DNA of 7,022 nucleotides from Nitrososphaeria archaeon (GCA_021324715.1 JAJPIN010000111.1:1-7022); one strand, 5' to 3'. Counted from the stretch's first letter, positions 1 to 6,756 are shown. Translations and numbers: made by a program. Notes: a model not told the origin generated them from the sequence alone.

Positions 1-420
1 AGAATCTATGAGTCCAACTTGTACTAATAGTGATGCTTGATCCCAATAGATGTGTTCATGTAAAATCTTATTTCCTTCAAATTTCATAACTACTACATGT
101 GGAAGCTCAACATACCTACCAGTCGGAGGGATTCCTGGCAACATAGATTTTATTTCTATATCGTGAGTGAAACATAATATGAGTTCGTCCACAACCTGAT
201 CTTTACCAACAGTTCTTGAAATGCGAGTAATCTTCGTATCATCGGGCATCTTGCCAACAAACTCATTTTTATAAAAATTAAATACATTATCAAAACCAAT
301 TCCTCCTGTCAATATCGGTACGTTATGTACAATAGGCTCATTTACCATAGTCTTCATAGTTGCTTCTACATCATGATCAATGAATTCGTGTTTTACATGT
401 TTATCAAAAATGTCTCCCAA
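1..420 (-). CDS. SnoaL/NTF2-fold domain protein (3' end outside window)
   Basis: The minus-strand frame is open from a TAG at 475-477 to the left edge; the C-terminus lies outside the window. The 140 residues read from a TTG at 420 resemble the small SnoaL-like/nuclear transport factor 2 proteins of about 145-150 residues. Visible segments are an N-terminal helix (GDIFDKHVKHEF, residues 2-13), the VHNVPILTGG strand-turn (31-40), a FYKNEFVGKMP helix end (49-59), DELILCFTHDIEI (78-90), and the terminal HEHIYWDQASLL (121-132). The fold forms a cone-shaped pocket; substrate and reaction cannot be told from sequence. The first in-frame ATG (357) would remove the N-terminal helix, so an upstream start is preferred: TTG at 420, or TTG at 453, which adds a basic segment. 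The gene diverges from the PPOX gene at 652. Family confidence is good; start confidence is low. Confidence 0.75.
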   Translation of the reverse strand, partial: MGDIFDKHVKHEFIDHDVEATMKTMVNEPIVHNVPILTGGIGFDNVFNFYKNEFVGKMPDDTKITRISRTVGKDQVVDELILCFTHDIEIKSMLPGIPPTGRYVELPHVVVMKFEGNKILHEHIYWDQASLLVQVGLIDS

Positions 421-651
421 GTTTTTACGTTTTTTCTGCTTCCTGATGCTCAATTTACTAACTATCTTATTACGCTAAACAGCTTTGAAAAACTTTCTAA
501 TTTCCTTTTTCCTAACTTTGTAGCAAACCCATTTACCACTCCAATTATGATCCACAAATCATTAGTCCAGGATTACCATAAAGATTCTTCTATACACCGG
601 CACAGATTATTAGGGCTCAAGTAGTAATATGAATAGTGATTAAGACAGGTA
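421..651. promoter_or_regulatory. Divergent spacer with possible promoters for both flanking genes
   Basis: This 231-base AT-rich spacer lies between the divergent SnoaL-like and PPOX genes. On the plus strand, GTAATAT at 624-630 is centred about 25 bases before the PPOX ATG. That is the distance expected for an archaeal TATA box driving a leaderless transcript. A pyrimidine-rich stretch (about 497-526) is also present. No convincing Shine-Dalgarno site precedes either gene: AGGT at 647-650 lies only one base from the PPOX start. The minus-strand frame stays open through 474 and could code if the SnoaL-like gene starts at 453. No other coding sequence is supported here. Confidence 0.3.
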
Positions 652-1167
652 ATGGACTCAAATTCCAGCTCTGAGAATGTTAAACCTCCTTCGCTTAGTT
701 CAGCTGAAATCGACAAAATTCTATCAATGACTCTCATTGCTAATTTGGCCACACTTGGCGAAGGTAACACTATCCATATTGTTCCCATGTGGTTTATACG
801 CCTTGGTAATGACATTTGTATCCCCACTTCTCGTCATACCCGCAAATACAAGAACCTAAGAGCGAGACCATACGCATCAGTGATGATAGACATTTCACGC
901 GCAGGGTTGAACCTGAAAGGGGTATTGATTAGAGGCTCTGTAGAACTTGTTGAAGGGGAAGAATCACGAAGGATTAATCATCAGATCCATTTGAAATACG
1001 TTACTGCTGAGGGCCTTCGCGATCCAAGTGTTGCATCCTATCTGTCTAAAGGCGACGACATAACTGTGAAAATTCACATAGACCACCTAGTTAATTGGAA
1101 CCTATCAGACTCCAAGGCTGGCAGAGTTCTACGTTTTAACGATTGGTCTCGGCCACTAGATGCATAA
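652..1167 (+). CDS. PPOX-class split beta-barrel flavin/F420-binding protein
   Basis: This 171-residue protein matches the pyridoxamine 5'-phosphate oxidase-like (PPOX) superfamily in length and motif order. ANLATL (30-35) begins the barrel, followed by IHIVPMWF (41-48), the short strand ICIPTS (55-60), the basic cofactor-phosphate segment RHTRKYKNLR (61-70), and GVLIRGSVELVEG (90-102). Members are soluble dimers binding FMN, F420 or haem; many archaeal members act as F420H2-dependent reductases. The sequence alone does not fix cofactor or substrate, and true pyridoxine-phosphate oxidase activity is not implied. The first 20 residues are Ser/Asn-rich and probably flexible. The ATG at 652 is the only start giving the whole barrel; the next Met (residue 26) would cut its first strand. 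The gene stands alone: its upstream neighbour diverges, and 454 non-coding bases follow. Family assignment is solid; function is open. Confidence 0.88.
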   Translation: MDSNSSSENVKPPSLSSAEIDKILSMTLIANLATLGEGNTIHIVPMWFIRLGNDICIPTSRHTRKYKNLRARPYASVMIDISRAGLNLKGVLIRGSVELVEGEESRRINHQIHLKYVTAEGLRDPSVASYLSKGDDITVKIHIDHLVNWNLSDSKAGRVLRFNDWSRPLDA

Positions 1168-1189
1168 AGGATGAATATATACCAAGTAG

Positions 1190-1215
1190 TAGAACCCTAG
1201 TACATGCAGGTTCTA
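1190..1215 (+). repeat. Inverted repeat downstream of the PPOX gene
   Basis: TAGAACC (1190-1196) and GGTTCTA (1209-1215) are perfectly complementary around a 12-base loop, starting 22 bases after the PPOX stop codon. The RNA could form a short hairpin at the 3' end of the transcript. No T-run follows, so it does not look like a classical terminator. Confidence 0.4.
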
Positions 1216-1322
1216 ATCCCGACTGTCTCATGAACTGGCTTGAATTGTAGCATTGACGTTAGGTATTAAACGAAGGAACGATGTTCTAATATTTTGTAAT
1301 TAACTAGTAATAGAACCCACCT

Positions 1323-1349
1323 GTCCATCGGGCCCGAACAGATATGGAC
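1323..1349. repeat. Inverted repeat enclosing a GC-rich palindrome
   Basis: GTCCAT (1323-1328) and ATGGAC (1344-1349) are perfect complements. The left arm ends where a 10-base perfect palindrome, TCGGGCCCGA (1328-1337), begins. The core is conspicuously GC-rich against the AT-rich surroundings. It could be a hairpin in a small RNA or a protein-binding site, or it could be chance; nothing nearby decides between these. Confidence 0.4.
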
Positions 1350-1621
1350 CCTTATCGGAAAAGATTGGATTCTAGTAGTCATATCATCTAAATGAACAAA
1401 TTCACTTGTTTCCATAATGGGCATGTGAATGAGCGTTCCAATTAACTCGTACGTTTTTTATTTTGAGAGCATTCTAATATCTTGACTGCATGACTAAACG
1501 TAAGTTGAAACTGACTTCTAGACAATAGTATAATCTAGGTAGGATTCTGGCAGAAGGATTTGAACGCCCTGTCTATGTTTGGAAACTCCACAAAAGAGTG
1601 TGACATGTAATAATAAAATTA

Positions 1622-3547
1622 TTATTCAAATGTACGGTGGTGTGCTGCTTTGACATGAGATTTAACAAAATCTGCTAGTCGTCCCTTGATTTCTTTAACT
1701 TTATGTTTAAATAATGTCATTTCCGCCGCTGCTGATACTCCGTTTCCTTCCTTTCTGCAATAGATATTTAGATTCCATCTTTCATCATCAAGCTTTGGAA
1801 AGTCAGATCTATAGTGAGCGCCTCTACTCTCTTCTCGAATCAAGGCACTTCTTATTATCGCCTCACAAGAAATAAGTGATGATTTCACTTGCGAAGTTAG
1901 GACAATATTTTCAAATTTATTATTATCGTCAATAACGGACTCCTTTAAATTAATATGGCGTTTATTAGAATAAAGTTCATTCTTTAATTCTAGAATTTGT
2001 TCCAATCCGTTTTGAAGCCTTGTCTGTTCTCTTACTATACCTGCATATTCCATCATCACTTTTTGTAATTTATTACGAAACTTAATTGGCTCTTTAACTA
2101 CAAAGATTCCATCATAAAAGTCATCATCATTATCACCAAATCCGTTTGTTTGAGTGTCATTTTTTGATTTCAGCTGTGATGATGCATCTTTAGATTTCTT
2201 TGTATTTCCTTTCCCTGTTTGCTTTGCTAATCTTGCTGCTTCACCACCAGCAATTTTTCCAAAAACAATTGTATCTAGCAAGCTATTTCCACCCAAACGA
2301 TTGGCACCGTGAATCTGACTTATTACTTCCCCAACAGCGAATAAACCGGTAACCCTTGTTTGACAGTTTATATCTACTACAACTCCACCCATAGAATAAT
2401 GTGCGGTAGGCCCAACTTCCATTTTCTCTTTTGAAATATCGATCCCATCTAGTTTTTGGAATTGTTCATACATAGTAGTAAGCCGTTCCAGAATTACTTC
2501 TTTTCTTAAGTGTGTTACATCCAACCAAACTCCACCATGTTCTGTTCCTCTACCAGAGATTATTTCATTATAATTAGCACGAGCGACTACGTCACGTGGT
2601 CCTAGCTCCATTCTTTCCGGATCATAATTTTTCATAAACCTCTCGCCTTGTGAGTTTAGCAGAATACCTCCTTCACCCCTTATTGCTTCTGTAGCCAGAG
2701 TACCCACTGCTTGCTCTGGCCAAACCATTCCAGTAGGATGAAACTGCACCATTTCCATATCTACTAAATCTACACCTACCTCATATGCAAGAGCAATACC
2801 TTCTCCGTAGTTTTCAAAAATCCTAGAACTACTTACTTCATATACCCTAGTATATCCACCAGCAGCTAGGATTAAAGACTTGCATTCAAATGTAATAAAC
2901 TCTTTCTTTTCGATATCTACCCCAAATGCTCCTTTGATTTTTTCTTGCTCTTGTTCCTGTTCATTAGGAACTTGTGCCACACCCTGTGCTTTTGAAGATG
3001 ATGATAATCTTTCTCTATTTGCATCATCACCATCTGAATTCAACAATAATAATTTCATGATGTAAACATTGTCGATTATCTTGATTTTCCTCTGATTTAC
3101 CTGCTCCATTAAAACACGAATTATTTCCTGGCCGGTCCAGTCTTCATAAAATACAGTCCTTCTATAAGTGTGAGCCCCAAAAAACCGCTGTGTTAGCCTA
3201 CCATCTTTCTCTCTGTGAAATTTAGCGCCCCAAGTCACCAGTTCATTTATAGCATCGGGTGCATTTTTGCAGAGTATCTCAACTCTTTCATAGTCAGCAA
3301 GAAATTCACCTTCTCTAAGAGTATCGGCTGCATGTACCACCCAGTTATCTTCTGGGTCCATAGTGCCAAGAGCGGCATTGATACCACCTCTTGCTAATGT
3401 TGTATGAGGATCACCTTTCTTACTTTTACTAATTATGAGAACATCAGCACCGGCATCATGGGCTTCGATCGCAGCTCTAAGACCAGCAGAACCACCACCT
3501 ATGATTAAAACATCACAAGTGTAATTTGATTGTCGTTGTTTTTTCAT
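1622..3547 (-). CDS. SdhA/FrdA-family succinate dehydrogenase/fumarate reductase-type flavoprotein
   Basis: This 641-residue FAD enzyme interconverts succinate and fumarate in its family. The N-terminal Rossmann motif is GGGSAG (17-22). His48 in PHTTLARGGINAALG aligns with the histidine that carries covalent FAD in SdhA/FrdA. Further landmarks are QFHPTG (268-273, His270), RGEGG (290-294), GPRD (316-319, Arg318 the expected proton shuttle), TAHYSMGG (381-388, His383), GANRLGGNSLLD (414-425, Arg417) and a C-terminal SRGAHYR (574-580). All expected active-site positions are present. His48 and GGNSLLD favour SdhA/FrdA over L-aspartate oxidase (NadB), which lacks the histidine. Two hydrophilic insertions, 171-204 and 441-480, make it longer than usual. 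No iron-sulphur or membrane-anchor gene is adjacent, so its electron partner is unknown. The ATG lies 43 bases after the upstream stop. Confidence 0.9.
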   Translation of the reverse strand: MKKQRQSNYTCDVLIIGGGSAGLRAAIEAHDAGADVLIISKSKKGDPHTTLARGGINAALGTMDPEDNWVVHAADTLREGEFLADYERVEILCKNAPDAINELVTWGAKFHREKDGRLTQRFFGAHTYRRTVFYEDWTGQEIIRVLMEQVNQRKIKIIDNVYIMKLLLLNSDGDDANRERLSSSSKAQGVAQVPNEQEQEQEKIKGAFGVDIEKKEFITFECKSLILAAGGYTRVYEVSSSRIFENYGEGIALAYEVGVDLVDMEMVQFHPTGMVWPEQAVGTLATEAIRGEGGILLNSQGERFMKNYDPERMELGPRDVVARANYNEIISGRGTEHGGVWLDVTHLRKEVILERLTTMYEQFQKLDGIDISKEKMEVGPTAHYSMGGVVVDINCQTRVTGLFAVGEVISQIHGANRLGGNSLLDTIVFGKIAGGEAARLAKQTGKGNTKKSKDASSQLKSKNDTQTNGFGDNDDDFYDGIFVVKEPIKFRNKLQKVMMEYAGIVREQTRLQNGLEQILELKNELYSNKRHINLKESVIDDNNKFENIVLTSQVKSSLISCEAIIRSALIREESRGAHYRSDFPKLDDERWNLNIYCRKEGNGVSAAAEMTLFKHKVKEIKGRLADFVKSHVKAAHHRTFE

Positions 3548-3590
3548 TTTTTTCAGCCCATTTTATTATTTATTTTCCAGCCTCTACTTT
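3548..3590 (-). promoter_or_regulatory. Short intergenic gap with possible internal promoter
   Basis: This 43-base gap separates the pyruvate oxidase-like stop from the flavoprotein ATG. On the minus strand it contains an A/T-only run, AAAATAAATAATAAAA (about 3561-3576), centred near 22 bases before the ATG. That spacing would suit a TATA box for a leaderless transcript. Equally, the short gap and shared direction allow read-through from upstream. No T-run terminator is seen. Confidence 0.25.
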
Positions 3591-5384
3591 TTAGCTGTCA
3601 ATATTATGAGTGTGTATATTTTTTAAAATATTATGAACTTGGTCTCTGTATAAAGTCAATCCTATCCTCTTTGCATATGGTTGGCCTTTAGCAAATGATT
3701 TGGCTAATTCTTTAACGAAATCCATTTCTACTTTTGGTGGCATTGGTGGTTCAAAGGGATCTACATATGCCTCAATTATAGTTGGTTGTTTTCTCTCCTT
3801 CATAGCTTGATTCATAATAGATTTTACCTCATTTGGTTCTTTGATGGCATACCCTCTACCACCGCAAGCCTCAGCGAACTTTACCCAATCTATTGGAGAA
3901 AATTCTACTCCAAATTCAGGGTTTCCAAGAAATGCCATCTGCTCCCATCTAATCATCCCTAAGGTATTATTTTTGATAACGATTACCTTGATAGGCAGGT
4001 TATATTGCACTGCAGTAGCAAATTCACCCATCAACATAGTCAATCCAGCATCACCAACAAATGCAACTGATTGTCTTTCTGGAAATGCAATCTGTGCTGC
4101 TATCGCATATGGTAAAGCATTTGCCATACTTGACAAGGTACCAGATACAGAAAATTTCATGCCCTTTCGTATATCAATATGACGAGCCGCCCAACTTGTA
4201 TTTGTTCCACAATCAACAGAAATTATAGCATCGTCATCAAGCTCATCAGAGACTGCTTTGGCGATAACTTGTGGTTTGATTGGTTTATCAGTTCTAGTAC
4301 TTTGCTCTAACATCAACCTATTCCACTTCTTCATAGAATCCTGCATTGACTTGAGAAATCCTAGATCATGTTGATGCAATAGTGGAAGTAATTCAGTTAA
4401 TATCAGCTTTGAATCTCCTACCAAACCAATTTCCACAGGATAACGAAGACCAATCTTTTCAGGCTTTATATCAATTTGAATTCCTCTTGCCTTGCCTAGT
4501 TTAGGAAGATAGTCGATATAAGGAAAAGATGTTCCGACCATAAGTAGTGTATCTGCTTCATCCATAGCGTCACTAGATGGTGTCGTTCCAAGCAAACCGA
4601 TACCTCCAGTAGTAAACTGGTTGTCATCGGGAATTACTGCTTTACCTAATAGCGCTTTAACGACCGGAGCACCTAACTTTTCTGCAACTGCAAGAACCTC
4701 TTCTCCAGCTCCGAGTGCCCCTTGTCCTACAAGTATAACAACTCTATTTCCAGCATCGAGAATTTTAGCTGCATCTTCTATTACAGAACGACGTGGGATC
4801 GTTTCTGAAACGTAGGCATGAGAAGTATGATGATAAGGAACATTGTGTCTAGAATAATTGCCACTTAGTTTCTTTTCCTGTACATCTATAGGTATTGTTA
4901 GATGGCTAACTCCCCTCTGCGCCAACGCAGTTCTACATGCAATATCAACTGCCATTTCTGCTTGCTCTGGAACTTCTATCATGCTATTGTAAACTGTCAC
5001 GTCAGAATACAGCTGTAGCAGGTTAACATCCTGCTGATAACTAGAATTCATTAAATCAGAGTATGTAGACCCTGTAATTGCAATAACAGGAGTATTATCT
5101 GCTTTAGCATCATATAATCCATTTAATAGGTGAATGGCACCTGGACCAGAAGTAGCAACACATGCCCCAAGCTTTCCAGTATATTTTGCATAGGCGCAAG
5201 CCATAAATGCTGCAGATTCTTCGTGTCTTACAAGTATGAATTTAATTTTATCCTGCCTACGTCTTAAGGCTTCAATAAATCCATTTATACCATCACCAGG
5301 TAATCCGAAAATCGTATCAACTTTCCAATCAAGCAATTCTTCAGCTACGATATCAGCTGTACGCATATTTTCATATTCTCTCAT
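3591..5384 (-). CDS. Pyruvate oxidase-type thiamine diphosphate enzyme (PoxB-like)
   Basis: This 597-residue protein has the three-domain layout of the acetolactate synthase/pyruvate oxidase family. The N-terminal domain has FGLPGDGING (26-35) and the catalytic glutamate in RHEESAAF (53-60, Glu55). The middle domain (about 195-335) has GQGALGAG (220-227). The C-terminal ThDP-Mg domain has GDAGLTMLMGEF (444-455) leading to the NN pair at 472-473. The pattern is closest to PoxB-like enzymes, which decarboxylate pyruvate to acetate or acetyl phosphate plus CO2 and pass electrons from FAD to quinone or oxygen; another 2-oxoacid is possible. The first motif reads GDA rather than the usual GDG. A tail after about residue 565 could be a membrane or regulatory segment. 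An alternative start at Met7 (5366) matches relatives, which begin MRTAD. It sits between the malic enzyme (81 bases) and flavoprotein genes, consistent with use of pyruvate made upstream. Confidence 0.88.
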   Translation of the reverse strand: MREYENMRTADIVAEELLDWKVDTIFGLPGDGINGFIEALRRRQDKIKFILVRHEESAAFMACAYAKYTGKLGACVATSGPGAIHLLNGLYDAKADNTPVIAITGSTYSDLMNSSYQQDVNLLQLYSDVTVYNSMIEVPEQAEMAVDIACRTALAQRGVSHLTIPIDVQEKKLSGNYSRHNVPYHHTSHAYVSETIPRRSVIEDAAKILDAGNRVVILVGQGALGAGEEVLAVAEKLGAPVVKALLGKAVIPDDNQFTTGGIGLLGTTPSSDAMDEADTLLMVGTSFPYIDYLPKLGKARGIQIDIKPEKIGLRYPVEIGLVGDSKLILTELLPLLHQHDLGFLKSMQDSMKKWNRLMLEQSTRTDKPIKPQVIAKAVSDELDDDAIISVDCGTNTSWAARHIDIRKGMKFSVSGTLSSMANALPYAIAAQIAFPERQSVAFVGDAGLTMLMGEFATAVQYNLPIKVIVIKNNTLGMIRWEQMAFLGNPEFGVEFSPIDWVKFAEACGGRGYAIKEPNEVKSIMNQAMKERKQPTIIEAYVDPFEPPMPPKVEMDFVKELAKSFAKGQPYAKRIGLTLYRDQVHNILKNIHTHNIDS

Positions 5385-5465
5385 TGAATACTCAATAAAC
5401 CCACCATCTTCTTTATTACAGTTGTGAGTAAGTAGATTCTCTAGATATTCTATCCAGCTTTTTAT
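5385..5465 (-). other. 81-base gap between malic enzyme and pyruvate oxidase-like genes
   Basis: No coding sequence or clear terminator is seen. GGTGGG (5400-5405, minus strand) is Shine-Dalgarno-like but lies about 15 bases before the ATG at 5384, further than usual. TAATAAAG (about 5411-5418) could be a weak TATA element. Read-through from the malic enzyme gene is possible. Confidence 0.3.
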
Positions 5466-6698
5466 TTATTTAATTTTATCTGGTTTCGGTATGTCTTTGG
5501 GGTTACTTTCAATTGCTTTTTTTAGGGTGTCTGTCACAAGCGGAAGAATCCTTGGATCATTTACTTTGGGAATTATATAATCCTCTCTTAAGTGAGTCTT
5601 TTCAACCAGCGAAGCAATTGCATATGATGCAGTCACAAGCATCTTTTCATCTAATTCTTTTACTCTCGTATCTAACAAAGCTCTAAGAACTGATGGAAAT
5701 ACGACAGCATTATTTACTTGATTCGGATAATCGGAACGCCCAGTGCCTACAATTCTTGCACCTGCTTTAAGAGCATCTGATGGAAGGATTTCGGGGTCTG
5801 GGTTGCTAAGCGGAAACACTATTGCATTATGGTTCATTGATTGTACCATACCTTCAGTTACTAGTCCAGCTTTACCCGATACACCTATGAAAACATCTGC
5901 TTTTCTAATTACTTCTTCCAAACTTCCTATTAATTTGTTGGAATTGCTGTTCCTTGCTATTTCTTGTTTGTCTAAATTTTGAGAATTAATAATTATAAGG
6001 TCCTTCCTTCCCTCATATATTGCTCCCTTGCTATCCGTTACTACAATATCTTTGCAGCCTGCTTCTTTTAAAATCCTAAAAATTCCATAGCCAGCAGAAC
6101 CTGCTCCTGAAATTACTGCCTTTATTTTATCTATTTTTTTATCTACTATTTTTAGAGAATTTATCAATGCAGCCAATGTGATTACAGCTGTTCCGTGCTG
6201 ATCATCATGAAACACAGGTATTGAGAGCTCATCTCTTAGCCGTTTTATTATATCAAATACCTTAGGTGATTCTATGTCTTCAATATTTATTGCTCCAAAA
6301 CATGGCTCAATTGCCTTGACAAACCTGACTATATCCTCCTTATCTTGTGTAGAAATACACAATGGAATTGCATTAATATTACCTAGGACTTTGAACAAAA
6401 CAGATTTTCCTTCCATTACAGGGAGTGCTGCTTCTGGGCCGATATTTCCAAGACCAAGAACCCTTGTTCCGTCACACACTATGGCTACGTTGTTCCACTT
6501 TGAAGTATAATCATAAATTAACTCTTTGTTTTTACTTATTTCTTGAGCTACCGACGCTACTCCTGGAGTATAAATTAATCCAAGTGTTCCTTTTTCTTCA
6601 TTACCTAAACTAGAATCGATGGAAACTCGATTATGTATTTCGATCTTCCCTCTTAACGCTCTGTGAAGGTTGATCGCGTCCTCATTTGGTATATTCAG
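5466..6698 (-). CDS. NAD(P)-dependent malic enzyme, probable CTG start
   Basis: Malic enzyme oxidatively decarboxylates malate to pyruvate, CO2 and NAD(P)H in the cytosol. Read from a CTG at 6698 the protein is 410 residues. Motifs in order are DAINLHRALRGKIE (7-20), YTPGVA (43-48, catalytic Tyr43), CDGTRVLGLGNIGPEA (75-90), MEGK (95-98, catalytic Lys98), the metal-binding IEDIESP (139-145, Glu140/Asp141) and HDDQHGTA (164-171), a Rossmann GAGSAG (198-203), SNPDPE (298-303) and RSDYPNQVNN (321-330). Asp222 at the end of the second Rossmann strand may favour NAD, but cofactor choice is not certain. The first in-frame ATG/GTG/TTG is a GTG at 6479, which would delete the catalytic tyrosine. CTG lies directly after an in-frame TAA and 7 bases downstream of GGGGG, and gives the expected N-terminus; ATA at 6692 is another option. 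It is the first gene of the block. Confidence 0.88.
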   Translation of the reverse strand: MNIPNEDAINLHRALRGKIEIHNRVSIDSSLGNEEKGTLGLIYTPGVASVAQEISKNKELIYDYTSKWNNVAIVCDGTRVLGLGNIGPEAALPVMEGKSVLFKVLGNINAIPLCISTQDKEDIVRFVKAIEPCFGAINIEDIESPKVFDIIKRLRDELSIPVFHDDQHGTAVITLAALINSLKIVDKKIDKIKAVISGAGSAGYGIFRILKEAGCKDIVVTDSKGAIYEGRKDLIIINSQNLDKQEIARNSNSNKLIGSLEEVIRKADVFIGVSGKAGLVTEGMVQSMNHNAIVFPLSNPDPEILPSDALKAGARIVGTGRSDYPNQVNNAVVFPSVLRALLDTRVKELDEKMLVTASYAIASLVEKTHLREDYIIPKVNDPRILPLVTDTLKKAIESNPKDIPKPDKIK

Positions 6699-6705
6699 TT
6701 AAATG

Positions 6706-6710
6706 CCCCC
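6706..6710 (-). promoter_or_regulatory. Possible ribosome binding site before the CTG start of malic enzyme
   Basis: On the minus strand six A residues (6711-6716) are followed by GGGGG (6706-6710), then 7 bases, then CTG at 6698. Spacing suits a Shine-Dalgarno element, though the match to an archaeal GGAGGTG consensus is only partial. It supports initiation at or near the CTG rather than at the GTG 219 bases further in. Confidence 0.35.
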
Positions 6711-6756
6711 TTTTTTCTGCTATCGGCAGCAAAACGTGGAATTAATAATATGTCCA

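Larger units (their letters stand above)
1168..1621. other. 454-base intergenic region without a recognisable gene
   Basis: This stretch lies between the convergent 3' ends of the PPOX gene and the three-gene minus-strand block. No reading frame with family resemblance and no foldable tRNA was found on either strand. It contains a 7-base inverted repeat just after the PPOX stop (1190-1215), a near-repeat of AGTAGTAGAACCC (1185-1197 and 1306-1318, one mismatch), a GC-rich palindrome within a larger inverted repeat (1323-1349), a T-rich tract at 1455-1465, and a T-arm-like sequence read on the minus strand (1549-1568). Some of these may be transcription-end signals or a small RNA, but none is conclusive. 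Confidence 0.6.

Noticed and set aside
325..624. Plus-strand open frame of 99 codons opposite the SnoaL-like gene
   Set aside because: It lies antisense to the well-recognised SnoaL-like coding sequence and its spacer, and has no family resemblance.
573..827. Minus-strand open frame of 84 codons opposite the start of the PPOX gene
   Set aside because: It is antisense to conserved PPOX residues and shows no recognisable domain.
1201..1230. Possible tRNA T-arm on the plus strand (GGTTCTAATCCC)
   Set aside because: The T-loop has T instead of a purine at the conserved position, the stem has mismatches, and no acceptor or anticodon arm pairs with it.
1609..1623. AATAAT/ATTATT hairpin at the 3' end of the flavoprotein gene as a terminator
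   Set aside because: The stem is six A-T pairs overlapping the stop codon, too weak to call. Archaeal termination depends on T-runs, and only TTTT is present.
1622..3547. L-aspartate oxidase (NadB) as the identity of the flavoprotein
   Set aside because: The histidine at the covalent-flavin position and the GGNSLLD motif fit SdhA/FrdA better. It is not fully excluded without a tree.
3841..4182. Plus-strand open frame of 113 codons, and similar shorter ones at 2880, 3215, 4621, 5236, 5743, 6274 and 6425
   Set aside because: All lie antisense to conserved motifs of the three metabolic genes, so they are mirror-strand shadows without independent support.
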